Positions 1 through 7,700 of a stretch of 64,000 nt of DNA are shown here, piece after piece (the stretch's first letter is position 1; each line of letters starts with the position of its first letter). Position numbers and translations under genes: made by a program. The DNA is from Actinacidiphila sp. DG2A-62. Lineage in GTDB: Bacteria; Actinomycetota; Actinomycetes; Streptomycetales; Streptomycetaceae. A model generated the notes under the pieces. That model was not told the origin of the DNA. It ran no database searches and saw nothing but the letters and a program-made list of their open reading frames with translations. The stretch spans positions 7,020,001 to 7,084,000 of the forward strand of contig NZ_JAYMGI010000002.1 of assembly GCF_035825295.1 (NCBI RefSeq), read 5' to 3'.

Positions 1-1
1 C

Positions 2-612
2 GCCCAGTGGAGCCGGGAGCGGGTCTGGGCGCGGTTGTATCGCGTGATCCTCGACGAGCTCGGGGCGCGGGGCGAGTTGGACTGGTCGCGGTGCGCTATC
101 GACTCGGTCAGTCTGCGGGCGACAAAAGGGGGCCTTTGACGGGACCGAATCCGACCGACCGCGGCAAACTCGGATCGAAGATCCACCTGATCACCGACCG
201 GAACGGGCTGCCCCTGTCCCTGGGGATTTCCGGCGCGAACATGCACGACAGCCAGGGCCTGGAGCCGCTCGTGCGAGGCATCACGCCCATCCGCTCCCGC
301 TGCGGGCCCCGGCGACGGAAGCCGGCGAAACTGCACGCCGACAAGGGCTACGACTACGACCACCTGCGCCGATGGCTCCGCGAGCGCGGCATCCGCCCCC
401 GCATCGCCCGCAAAGGCATCGAGTCCTCACAACGGCTGGGCCGACACCGCTGGGTCGTGGAGAGAACCGTCTCCTGGCTGGCCGGCTGCCGACGGCTCCA
501 CCGCCGCTACGAACGCAAGGCCGAGCACTTCCTCGCCTTCGTCGGCATAGCCGCAATCCTCATCGGCCACCGCCGACTCGCCCGCCTAGATGCGCAAGGG
601 CATTCAGTGTGA
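2..612 (+). CDS. IS5-family transposase, two-frame (programmed -1 frameshift), 5' partial
   Basis: DDE transposase catalysing cut-and-paste movement of the IS. The upstream part is readable from base 2 in frame 2 (WSRERVWARL, then CAIDSVSLRA) and meets a TGA at 137. The rest is read in frame 1 from about 130: SKIHLITDRNG, SGANMHDSQ with a catalytic Asp, LHADKGYDYD, then the RHRWVVERT block with the catalytic Glu near the C-terminus. The change is -1 over an A4G5 run at 124-132, in the place where IS427-type elements commonly use ribosomal slippage, so I read this as one frameshifted transposase rather than a decayed gene. The N-terminal part is cut by the window edge. The tail after HRRLAR looks atypical and may be read-through beyond the usual end. 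Confidence 0.75.
   Translation, partial: PVEPGAGLGAVVSRDPRRARGAGRVGLVAVRYRLGQSAGDKRGPLTGPNPTDRGKLGSKIHLITDRNGLPLSLGISGANMHDSQGLEPLVRGITPIRSRCGPRRRKPAKLHADKGYDYDHLRRWLRERGIRPRIARKGIESSQRLGRHRWVVERTVSWLAGCRRLHRRYERKAEHFLAFVGIAAILIGHRRLARLDAQGHSV
124..132 (+). promoter_or_regulatory. Putative -1 ribosomal slippery run (A4G5)
   Basis: A run of four A and five G sits exactly where the transposase reading changes from frame 2 to frame 1, five bases before the frame-2 stop at 137-139. Homopolymer slippage sites of this kind are known in IS427-group elements. Use here is inferred. Confidence 0.55.
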
Positions 613-1125
613 GGTTCCAACGCTGCTGGTGCAGACACGCAAGGGCGCGATCTCAGGCTCCGTCATGACCTGCTCCAAGTGGCCGTCCGCCTCGTCCAGC
701 TCCGGCCAGGCGACGACCCCTGGCATGTTGTCGGCCAGGAAACCCTCCACGATCGGACCAAGTTGGTCGGCAACCCTGTAGGTGCCGTCGAACGGCAACT
801 CCTCCGGAGGAACGGAGCCGGTCGAGCACCGGAGCTGCCCGGCCTGCCCGTCGTGCCACACATAGAACGTCGCCACTCCGGAGAAGCCCAGCTCGCGAAT
901 GCGTTCCCGGATGCCGGCAGCAGTCTGTTCGAAGGCAGCGACCACCTCGGCAGCGGACAACGGCCGCCCGTCCTCGTCACCTGCACCCAGCGACCAGGTG
1001 TTCGTCTCCCACTCCACCCGCCGGTTACCCGGCTCCAATGCAAGCGGCTCTTCGGCCACCTCAGCGATCCATGTCAACAGCACTGAAAGCAGTATCCCCG
1101 CCTGGAAGGGGGTGGGGCCGACCAT
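604..1125 (-). CDS. Hypothetical protein, possibly IS-altered C-terminus
   Basis: 173 residues, acidic, with no family I recognise. No signal peptide or membrane segment is convincing; the slightly hydrophobic stretch at residues 8-20 is short. Central residues about 85-110 contain a mixed beta-like segment (VATFYVWHDGQ), followed by an acidic region. The ATG at 1125 gives the longest reading and faces away from the acyl-CoA dehydrogenase 3' end. Its last residues overlap the transposase 3' end, so the native C-terminus may have been replaced on IS insertion. Function unknown. Confidence 0.55.
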   Translation of the reverse strand: MVGPTPFQAGILLSVLLTWIAEVAEEPLALEPGNRRVEWETNTWSLGAGDEDGRPLSAAEVVAAFEQTAAGIRERIRELGFSGVATFYVWHDGQAGQLRCSTGSVPPEELPFDGTYRVADQLGPIVEGFLADNMPGVVAWPELDEADGHLEQVMTEPEIAPLRVCTSSVGTSH

Positions 1126-1201
1126 AAGAAACGATGTCTTATTGCCGGCGTCTCGCCTCCGGGCCCTCAGCCCCGGTGTTCGTCGTGTCCTCGCCCCTCG
1201 G

Positions 1202-2872
1202 TTACTCCGCCTCCACCGGGGCGGCCCGGCGGACGATCGCGGCGTGGTCGAGGCCGGCCGGGAGGGTGCCGAAGGCGGCTCCCCAGTCGCCGCCGAGGCG
1301 CGAGGCGCAGAAGGCGTCGGCGACCGCGGGCGGGGCGTGGCGTACCAGCAGGGAGCCCTGCAGGACCAGGGCCATTTGCTCGACCACCCGGCGTGCGCGG
1401 GCCTCGATGCCCTCCAGGTCGGCGAGGTCGGCGAACAGGTCCTTGACCGCCGCGTCCAGCCGGTGGTCCGCGCCGCGCGCCAGGCCGATCTCGGTGAGGA
1501 ACGCGTCCAGCGCCCGCGGCTCGCGCTGGAGCACCCGCAGCACGTCCAGCGCCTGGACGTTGCCCGAGCCCTCCCACACCGAGTTCAGCGGCGACTCGCG
1601 GAAGATCCGCGGCATCCCGGACTCCTCCACGTACCCGTTGCCGCCCAGGCACTCCAGCGCCTCGGCCGCCACCGCGGGACACCGCTTGGTCACCCAGTAC
1701 TTGGTGACCGCGACGCCGAGCCGGCGCAGCGCCCGCTCCTGCTCGGTGTCCGCGTCGTACGCCGCGGCCATCCGCAGCGCCGTGGTGGTGGCCGCCTCGG
1801 ACTCCAGGGCCAGGTCCGCCAGGACGTTGCGCATCAGCGGCTTGTCGACCAGCGGCCCGCCGAACGCCTGCCGGTACGTCGCGTGGTGGACCGCCTGCGC
1901 CACCGCCTGCCGCATCAGCGCCGCCGAGCCGAGCGCGCAGTCCAGCCGGGTCGCGGCCACCATGCCGATGATCGTGGCGACGCCGCGGCCCTCCTCGCCG
2001 ACCCGCCGCGCCCAGGTGCCGCTGAACTCGACCTCGCTGGAGGCGTTGGAGCGGTTGCCCAGCTTGTCCTTCAGCCGCTGGATCGCGAAGACGTTGCGGC
2101 TGCCGTCGGGCAGCACCCGCGGCAGCAGGAAACAGGTCAGCCCTCCCCCGTAGCCTTCGGCACGGGAGGTGCCCCCGGGCACCTGCGCCAGCACCAGGAA
2201 GCCGTCCGACATCGGCGCGGAGCAGAACCACTTGTGCCCGGTCAGCGCGTAGGCGCCCGGCTCCGCCAGCGGCTCGGCCCGGGTGGTGTTGGCCCGCACG
2301 TCCGAGCCGCCCTGCTTCTCGGTCATGCCCATCCCGAACAGCGCCCCGGGCTTGGCGCCGGGCGCGACCAGCTGCGGGTCGTAGGTCCGCGACCCCAGCC
2401 GCGGCTCCCACTCGGCGGCCAGTTCCGGTTCGGCCCGCAGCGCCGGGACCGCCGCGTGCGTCATCGAGACCGGGCAGCCGTGCCCGGCCTCCACCTGCGA
2501 CCACACCAGGAAGCCGGCCGCCCGGCGCAGATGGCCGTCCGGGCGCGACCAGGCGTCGGTGAGCCCGGCGGAGACCGCGTGGCCGAGCAACCGGTGCCAG
2601 GACGGGTGGAACTCCACCTCGTCGATCCGGTTGCCGTAGCGGTCGTGCGTCCGCAGCACCGGTGCGTAGGTGTTCGCCTCCTCCGCCCACTTCTGCGCCT
2701 GCGCGGAGCCCGCGGCCCGGCCCAGCTCGGCCAGCTCCGCCTCGATGCCGGCCAGCCGGCCGGGATCGGCGTGCCGCGCCACCGCCTCGACGAGGGCGCG
2801 GTCGGTGCTGTAGACGTCGTGGCCCACCAGCGGGGGAGCCTGGTTCGTCACCGTGTGAGTGAGGGTGGTCAT
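1202..2872 (-). CDS. AidB-like acyl-CoA dehydrogenase family protein
   Basis: FAD-dependent acyl-CoA dehydrogenase fold of the AidB subgroup. The 556 residues match AidB (about 540). E. coli AidB belongs to the DNA alkylation response; its true substrate is debated. Visible signatures are GMGMTEKQGGSDVRANTT at about residues 190-207, the LTGHKWFCSAPMSDG block that follows, and a C-terminal half with AVTKYWVTKR and ALECLGGNGYVEES typical of flavin-binding acyl-CoA dehydrogenases. Start ATG at 2872, only 18 bases from the divergent YihY start, so the promoters must overlap. Odd feature: a 33-base Streptomyces-type repeat is inserted in frame at 2143-2175, adding about 11 residues (GGTSRAEGYGG) between the LVLAQ and LTCFLLP segments. 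Confidence 0.85.
   Translation of the reverse strand: MTTLTHTVTNQAPPLVGHDVYSTDRALVEAVARHADPGRLAGIEAELAELGRAAGSAQAQKWAEEANTYAPVLRTHDRYGNRIDEVEFHPSWHRLLGHAVSAGLTDAWSRPDGHLRRAAGFLVWSQVEAGHGCPVSMTHAAVPALRAEPELAAEWEPRLGSRTYDPQLVAPGAKPGALFGMGMTEKQGGSDVRANTTRAEPLAEPGAYALTGHKWFCSAPMSDGFLVLAQVPGGTSRAEGYGGGLTCFLLPRVLPDGSRNVFAIQRLKDKLGNRSNASSEVEFSGTWARRVGEEGRGVATIIGMVAATRLDCALGSAALMRQAVAQAVHHATYRQAFGGPLVDKPLMRNVLADLALESEAATTTALRMAAAYDADTEQERALRRLGVAVTKYWVTKRCPAVAAEALECLGGNGYVEESGMPRIFRESPLNSVWEGSGNVQALDVLRVLQREPRALDAFLTEIGLARGADHRLDAAVKDLFADLADLEGIEARARRVVEQMALVLQGSLLVRHAPPAVADAFCASRLGGDWGAAFGTLPAGLDHAAIVRRAAPVEAE
2143..2175. repeat. In-frame copy of a dispersed CTCCCCC...GGGAGGT(A/G)CCCCC repeat
   Basis: This 33-base stretch has the layout CTCCCCC, about 10 variable bases, then CGGGAGGTGCCCCC. 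The same unit (32 bases, ending CGGGAGGTACCCCC) occurs twice in the intergenic region at 17308-17339 and 17346-17377. Here it lies inside the acyl-CoA dehydrogenase gene, is a multiple of three long and encodes Gly-rich residues at a loop, so it is tolerated. Confidence 0.7.
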
Positions 2873-2890
2873 GCCAGCTAACGTAAGGGC

Positions 2891-4492
2891 GTGCAAGCAG
2901 CGGAAGAAAGAAGCCATCGGCGTCCGACCCGGTGGCACAGGGCGCGGGCCCTGTACCGGAACGTCTCCAAGCGCAAGGTCGCCTGGCTGCTGCTCAAGGA
3001 CACGGTCGACTCCTGCATGGAGTACCGCGTCACCGGGCTCGCCGCGGAGGCGGCCTTCTTCGTGCTGCTCTCGCTGCCCCCGCTGCTGCTCGGCCTGGTC
3101 GGGGCGCTCGGCTACGTCGACACCGTCATCGGGCTCGACACCATAGACCACATCCGGCACAACATTCTGAGCGCGTCCTCGACCGTGCTCTCCGACAAGG
3201 GCGTCAACCAGCTGGTCAAACCGCTGGTCGACGACGTCTTCCACGGCCGCCGCCCGGACCTGATCTCCCTCGGCTTCCTGATCGCCCTGTGGTCGGGCTC
3301 GCGCGCGGTCAACGTCTTCGTCGACACCATCACGATCATGTACGGCCTGGAGGGCCGCCGCGGCATCGTCATGACCCGCCTGATGTCCCTGGGGCTGTAC
3401 GTGGTCGCGCTGGTGCTCGGCGCGGCCGTGCTGCCGCTGGTGGTGGTCGGCCCGGACGCGGTGACCGACGTGCTGCCCGGCGGCGCCGGCACCGTGCACG
3501 TCCTGTACTGGCCGTTCGTGCTGCTCGCCTCGATCGCCTTCCTCACCACCCTCTACCACGTGTCGGTGCCGGTCAGGTCGCCCTGGTACGAGGACGTGCC
3601 GGGGGCGCTGGTCGCCCTGCTGATGTGGGTGGTCGGCAGCTTCGTGCTGCGCATCTATCTCACCCACGCGGTGGAGGGTCCGACCATCTACGGCTCGCTG
3701 GCCGCGCCCGTCGCGGTGCTGCTGTGGATCGGCGTGTCCGCCTTCGCGGTGCTGGTCGGCGCGGCCGTCAACGCCGCGGTCGACCGGGTCTGGCCGTCGC
3801 TGGCCACGAAGGCCGCGCGCGAGGAGAACGCGCGGCTGCGGGAGGCCGCGGCGGCCGAGGTGGTCGCCCGCGCGGCGGCGCGGCGGGCCCGTCAGGCCGC
3901 CGCGGCCGAGGCGGGGGAGGACGAGGACGACGACGGCGAGCCGCCCGCGGAGTACCCCGAGCGCTGGGCGGACATCCTGCCGCACGGCGACGTGCGCTCC
4001 CGGCTGCGTCGGCGCTCCGAGCCGCCGCTGCCGGGCCGGACGATGCCGGGGCAGCCGGCCGCCGGCCAGCCGCTGCCCGGGCAGCCGCTGACCGGGCAGC
4101 CGCTGCCCGGTCAGCCCTCGCCCGACCGGTCGATGCCCGGCCGGCAGCCGTCCGACGGGCCGACCCCTGGCCGGCCCGTGTCCGGCCCGCGCGGACAGGA
4201 CCCGGCGCGGCAGCCGCCGGAGCCGCCGCCGGGGCTGCGCCCCCCGGCGTCGCCGCTGCCGCCTTTGTCGGCGCCTTCACCCGTGCCCGCGCCGGGAGCG
4301 CCGCAGCCGGTGTGGCCGGACCAGCCGCCGAGGCTGCCCCCGCAGCCTCCCCGGCCGCCGCTGCCTCCCGAGCCGCCGCAGGGACCGCCGTACGCCGCGC
4401 CCTCTCCGCACCCGTCGCACCCCCCGCACCTGCCCCCGGGGCCGCCCGCCTCCCCGCGGCCCCGGCATGGCTCCGACCACCGTCAGCCCTGA
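2891..4492 (+). CDS. YihY/virulence factor BrkB family membrane protein with long Pro-rich tail
   Basis: Integral membrane protein of the YihY/BrkB family; biochemical role unknown. GTG start at 2891, directly divergent from the AidB-like gene. Residues about 1-290 hold the family core: the TGLAAEAAFF segment at the first membrane helix, LWSGSRAVNVFVDTI, and further helices around TRLMSLGLYVVALVLG, YWPFVLLASIAFL, LVALLMWVVGSFVL and VAVLLWIGVSAFAVLVGAAVNA. Residues about 295-345 are an Ala/Arg/Glu helix. From about 370 to 533 the protein is a low-complexity Pro/Gly tail with GQPLPGQPL-type repeats, longer than usual for the family. A second, shorter family member lies at 52750-53850. Confidence 0.85.
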   Translation: MQAAEERSHRRPTRWHRARALYRNVSKRKVAWLLLKDTVDSCMEYRVTGLAAEAAFFVLLSLPPLLLGLVGALGYVDTVIGLDTIDHIRHNILSASSTVLSDKGVNQLVKPLVDDVFHGRRPDLISLGFLIALWSGSRAVNVFVDTITIMYGLEGRRGIVMTRLMSLGLYVVALVLGAAVLPLVVVGPDAVTDVLPGGAGTVHVLYWPFVLLASIAFLTTLYHVSVPVRSPWYEDVPGALVALLMWVVGSFVLRIYLTHAVEGPTIYGSLAAPVAVLLWIGVSAFAVLVGAAVNAAVDRVWPSLATKAAREENARLREAAAAEVVARAAARRARQAAAAEAGEDEDDDGEPPAEYPERWADILPHGDVRSRLRRRSEPPLPGRTMPGQPAAGQPLPGQPLTGQPLPGQPSPDRSMPGRQPSDGPTPGRPVSGPRGQDPARQPPEPPPGLRPPASPLPPLSAPSPVPAPGAPQPVWPDQPPRLPPQPPRPPLPPEPPQGPPYAAPSPHPSHPPHLPPGPPASPRPRHGSDHRQP

Positions 4493-4607
4493 CCCCGCGC
4501 GCCGTACGGCCCCAGCCCGGTGGCCCGGTGGCCCGGTCGGCCCGGTCGGCCCGGTCCCGTCCCGCCGGCCGGCTCGCCGCCGCGCGGCCCGGTGCGACCA
4601 TGGGGGA

Positions 4608-5465
4608 GTGGGCCGGTACCAGGAGTGGAGCGGGCGGGCCGCGGGCGTCACGGTGTGGACCCGCACGGTCGGCGCGGACCCGCCTGCCGCCACGGGCGTA
4701 CGTGCCGGGTACGCGGCCGGCCCGCTGGACATTCGCCCCCAGGACGCCGCGAGCGCTCCGCGAGCATCGGGCGGGCCGGGCGCGTCCGCGCGGTCCGGAC
4801 CCGTGACCCTCGCGCGGGCGCCGTACCGGGTGCTGCCCGACGGGTGCATGGATCTGCTCTGGTGCGAGGGCGAACTGCTGGTCGCGGGCCCCGACACCGT
4901 GGCGTACGTGGCGAGCGCGCGGGTCGGGACGCGGTACGCGGGGCTGCGTTTCGCGCCCGGGTCCGCGCCGCGGGTGCTGGGCGTGCCGGCGAAGGAGCTG
5001 CGGAACCGGCGGGTCCCGCTGGACGCGCTGTGGGGGGACGGACCGGCCCGGCGGCTCGCCGAGCGCGCGGCCGAGGACCCCGCCGCCGCCCTCGACGCCT
5101 GGGCCGCCCGCCGTGTCCTGCGGATGGCAGGGGAGGAGACGTCGGGCGACGCGGCCAGGCGCGGCGAGCGGCGGCTGCCGGCCGAGATCGCGGCGCGGCT
5201 GGCCGCGGGCCGCGGTGTCGCCGAGGTCGCGGCGGCCGTGGGCCTGGGCGAGCGGCAGTTGCGGCGGCGCTGCGAGGACGCCTTCGGTTACGGGCCCAAG
5301 ACGCTGGCCAGGGTGCTGCGGTTGCAGCGGGCGCTGGAACTGGCCCGCGGCGGGCTGCCGTTCGCGTCGGTCGCCGCCGACGCGGGCTACGCCGACCAGC
5401 CGCACCTGGCCCGCGAGGTCAGGGCGCTGACCGGGCTGCCGCTGAGCGAACTCCTCACCGCGTAG
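4608..5465 (+). CDS. AraC-family transcriptional regulator
   Basis: 285 residues. The C-terminal third is an AraC-type double helix-turn-helix: ARLAAGRGVAEVAAAVGLGERQLRRRCEDAFGYGPKTLARVLRLQRALELA, then a second helix pair FASVAADAGYADQPHLAREVRALTG. The N-terminal part contains PYRVLPDGCMDLLW and AGLRFAPGSAPRVLGVPA, typical of the small-molecule domain (DUF6597-like) in this subgroup. I chose the GTG at 4608 because homologous proteins begin close to the GRYQEW motif. An in-frame ATG exists at 4467 inside the previous gene. No neighbour reveals the target. Confidence 0.8.
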   Translation: MGRYQEWSGRAAGVTVWTRTVGADPPAATGVRAGYAAGPLDIRPQDAASAPRASGGPGASARSGPVTLARAPYRVLPDGCMDLLWCEGELLVAGPDTVAYVASARVGTRYAGLRFAPGSAPRVLGVPAKELRNRRVPLDALWGDGPARRLAERAAEDPAAALDAWAARRVLRMAGEETSGDAARRGERRLPAEIAARLAAGRGVAEVAAAVGLGERQLRRRCEDAFGYGPKTLARVLRLQRALELARGGLPFASVAADAGYADQPHLAREVRALTGLPLSELLTA

Positions 5466-5524
5466 CGGCGGTTCGCGTCACCGGGCCGCTCGTGCCCACC
5501 ACCCGGCGGCCGTTGGCTCGCTGG

Positions 5525-5660
5525 GAGCTTCACGCCCATCGCCTGGCGGGTGTGCGCCCTCCGGGAGTTCGCGCCCACCGCCTGGCAGGTGTGCGCCCCA
5601 CCGTAGTTCGCGCCCACCGCCCACCGTCCGGCATTCACCGCCCGGCGGCCGTGCGCCTTC
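5525..5660. repeat. Degenerate 39-40 bp tandem repeat in intergenic region
   Basis: Two adjacent units (5525-5564 and 5565-5603) share the core CGCCCA(C/T)CGCCTGGC(A/G)GGTGTGCGCC. A third, partial and diverged unit starts at 5604. They lie between the 3' ends of two convergent genes. No open frame is convincing here and no function is evident. Confidence 0.65.
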
Positions 5661-5694
5661 CGCCCGGCCGCGCACCTCACCGCTCGCGCGGGGT

Positions 5695-6165
5695 TCAGCC
5701 GGCGGCCGGGGGCTCTTCGGAGGCGGCGAAGAGGTCGACGGTGTTGCCGTCCGGGTCGTGGACGACCGCGTACCGCTGCCCCCAGAAGGCGTCCCACGGC
5801 TCCAGCCGGCCGGTGTGGCCCGCCGCCGTCAACTCCGCGTACACCGCGTCCACTCCCGCGGGCGACCCGCAGTCGAAGGCCAGGCCGATCCGGCCGTCCC
5901 CACCCGTCGGGGTCCAGTCCGGGTGGAAGGAGCGGACCGTCGCCTCGGTGTCCCAGGCCAGCCGCGGGCCGCCGGGCAGCGCCGCCTCCACGTGCGGCTC
6001 GCCGTCCGCGCCGGGCGGCACCTCGACGCCCAGGCGGCGGTAGAAGGCCAGGGACGCCGCCATGTCGGCGACGACCAACCCGATCAGGTCGAAGCGCGGC
6101 GTGACCCGCTGACCGGGCCCGCCGTCCTGGCGGCCCGCCGCGTCGTGCGTGTTCTGTGCGTTCAT
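5695..6165 (-). CDS. VOC family (glyoxalase/bleomycin resistance-like) protein
   Basis: 156 residues with one vicinal-oxygen-chelate unit pair. It begins FDLIGLVVADMAASLAFYRRLG, a hallmark of the first beta-alpha-beta-beta-beta module, has the acidic GEPHVEAAL metal-site strand, and ends with VVHDPDGNTVDLFA, which carries the second metal-ligand Asp/Asn/Glu region. ATG at 6165 is preceded by GAGGGG. Substrate cannot be told from sequence; related proteins bind small ligands or drugs or act as dioxygenases and glyoxalases. It is convergent with the AraC gene. Confidence 0.85.
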   Translation of the reverse strand: MNAQNTHDAAGRQDGGPGQRVTPRFDLIGLVVADMAASLAFYRRLGVEVPPGADGEPHVEAALPGGPRLAWDTEATVRSFHPDWTPTGGDGRIGLAFDCGSPAGVDAVYAELTAAGHTGRLEPWDAFWGQRYAVVHDPDGNTVDLFAASEEPPAAG

Positions 6166-6348
6166 GCCCCTCACGCTAGGCGGCGCGCCCCCGCGGGTCT
6201 TGAACGAAACGGACACGCCGCGATCCGGCCGCGATCCGGCCCGCCCGCCGTTCGCCCGCCGCCCGCGCGCCGCCCGCCCGGCCCCGGCGACCGCTCCCGT
6301 GGCCCCGCCCCCAGGCTCCCGCGGGGTCATGGATCTGACCACGAGCCA

Positions 6349-6378
6349 TTGACATGAACATAGTCTGGACCTTTCAAT
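6349..6378 (+). promoter_or_regulatory. Putative promoter with DasR/chitinase-type element in spacer
   Basis: TTGACA (6349-6354) and TTCAAT (6373-6378) are separated by 18 bases. The spacer holds TAGTCTGGACCT (6361-6372), which matches 9 of 12 positions of the DasR-type TGGTCTAGACCA palindrome found before Streptomyces chitin genes. It lies about 50 bases before the secreted ThuA/lectin gene. Regulator identity is inferred. Confidence 0.4.
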
Positions 6379-6428
6379 CAGGGCCACAGGCGCGCGCCCC
6401 CACCGTCGCCCACAGGAAGGCCCCCCAC

Positions 6429-7673
6429 ATGCTCAGACGACGTACCGCGGCCCAAACGCTGGTACGGCTGTTCGCGCTGCTCGCCGTGCTGCTCGGCTAC
6501 CAGGCCGCGCCCGCCGCCCACCCCGCGCACGCCGACACCCCGTTCCACGTGATCGCGTTCTACGACGGCACTTACGACGCGGCGCACATCAGCTTCGTCC
6601 ACGAGGCCAACGCGTGGTTCCCGCAGCAGGCCGCCGCGAACGGCTTCACGTACACCGCCACCAACGATTGGTCCCAGCTCACCGCCGCCAACCTGGCGAA
6701 CTACCAGGTGGTGATGTTCCTCGACAACTACCCCGGCACGGCCGCCGAACAGAGCGCGTTCCGGACCTACATGGACAACGGCGGCGGCTGGATCGGCTTC
6801 CACGTCGCGGCGTACAACGACTCCTCGTCCGACAGCTGGTCGTGGTACCACCAGACGTTCCTGGGCACCGGCCTGTTCCAGTCCAACAGTTGGGGGCCGA
6901 CGGCCGAGACGCTGCGGATCGAGGACCCCGCCCACCCGGCGACCGCGGGCCTGCCCGCCACCATCACCTCGTCGGTCAGCGAGTGGTACAGCTGGCAGAA
7001 CGACCTGCGGAACAACCCGGACATCGACATCCTCGCGTCGATGGACCCCTCGACGTTCCCGATCGGCACCGATCCCGACCAGACGTGGTACAGCGGCTAT
7101 TACCCCATCGTCTGGTCCAACCGGAACTACCGCATGGTCTACAACAACTTCGGCCACAACGCGATGGACTACACGACGAACACCGCCCTGTCGTCCACCT
7201 TCGCCAGCGCGCAGCAGAACAAGCTCCTGCTCCAGGAGATCGCGTGGGCGGCCGGCAGGTCGGGACCGGTCACCCCGCCGTCGGGTGGGGCCACCGGTGC
7301 GATCCGGTCGGGTTACGCGGGCAAGTGCGTGGACGTGGCGGGGGCGAGCAGTGCGAACGGCGCGGCGGTGCAGCTCTACGACTGCAACGGGACGAACGCG
7401 CAGAGCTGGACGGTGGGTTCGGACCGTTCGCTCAAGGCGCTGGGCAAGTGCATGGACGTGACCGGGGCGGGTACGGCCAACGGCACGACCGTGCAGCTGT
7501 ACGACTGCAACGGCACGGCCGCGCAGAAGTGGCACGCCTCCGGCTCGACGCTGGTCAACGACGGCTCCGGCAAGTGCCTGGACGCCACCGGGCCCAGCTC
7601 GGCCAACGGCACCCGGCTGCAGATCTGGAGCTGCACCGGATCGGTCAACCAGCAGTGGACATTGCCGAGCTGA
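6429..7673 (+). CDS. Secreted ThuA-domain protein with C-terminal ricin B-type lectin module
   Basis: 414 residues. Start ATG at 6429, chosen over an upstream in-frame ATG (6354) because AGGAAGG lies just ahead and a clear Sec signal follows: basic residues, LVRLFALLAVLLGY, then a probable cut near AHADT. Residues about 38-285 form a ThuA-like fold: FHVIAFYDGTYDAAH, NYQVVMFLDNYPGTAAEQ, GGGWIGFHVAAYND, NRNYRMVYNNFGHN. ThuA domains occur in trehalose-utilisation proteins and as modules of sugar-acting secreted proteins. Residues about 290-414 are a ricin-type beta-trefoil of three repeats, each with a GKCxDV/DA start and a QxW-type end. Likely binds or acts on polysaccharide outside the cell. 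Confidence 0.85.
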   Translation: MLRRRTAAQTLVRLFALLAVLLGYQAAPAAHPAHADTPFHVIAFYDGTYDAAHISFVHEANAWFPQQAAANGFTYTATNDWSQLTAANLANYQVVMFLDNYPGTAAEQSAFRTYMDNGGGWIGFHVAAYNDSSSDSWSWYHQTFLGTGLFQSNSWGPTAETLRIEDPAHPATAGLPATITSSVSEWYSWQNDLRNNPDIDILASMDPSTFPIGTDPDQTWYSGYYPIVWSNRNYRMVYNNFGHNAMDYTTNTALSSTFASAQQNKLLLQEIAWAAGRSGPVTPPSGGATGAIRSGYAGKCVDVAGASSANGAAVQLYDCNGTNAQSWTVGSDRSLKALGKCMDVTGAGTANGTTVQLYDCNGTAAQKWHASGSTLVNDGSGKCLDATGPSSANGTRLQIWSCTGSVNQQWTLPS

Positions 7674-7700
7674 CCGGATGAGGCGCGGGTGTGGGGCAGG

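Larger units (their letters stand above)
1..612 (+). mobile_element. IS5-family (IS427-like) insertion sequence, left part outside window
   Basis: The element is recognised from its transposase, which runs from the window edge to 612. The left terminal repeat lies outside the window. I could not place the right terminal repeat with confidence. The reading frame of the neighbouring gene on the other strand ends at 604, inside the transposase 3' end, which suggests the element landed at or very near the tail of that gene. Confidence 0.75.

Noticed and set aside
899..2881. Long plus-strand open frame opposite the acyl-CoA dehydrogenase
   Set aside because: Arg/Gln/His-rich translation without motifs. 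The minus strand carries an unmistakable dehydrogenase. Long antisense frames are common at this GC content.
5461..5694. CRISPR array in the 40-bp repeats
   Set aside because: Only two full adjacent copies with no unique spacers of constant length, so this is a simple tandem repeat.
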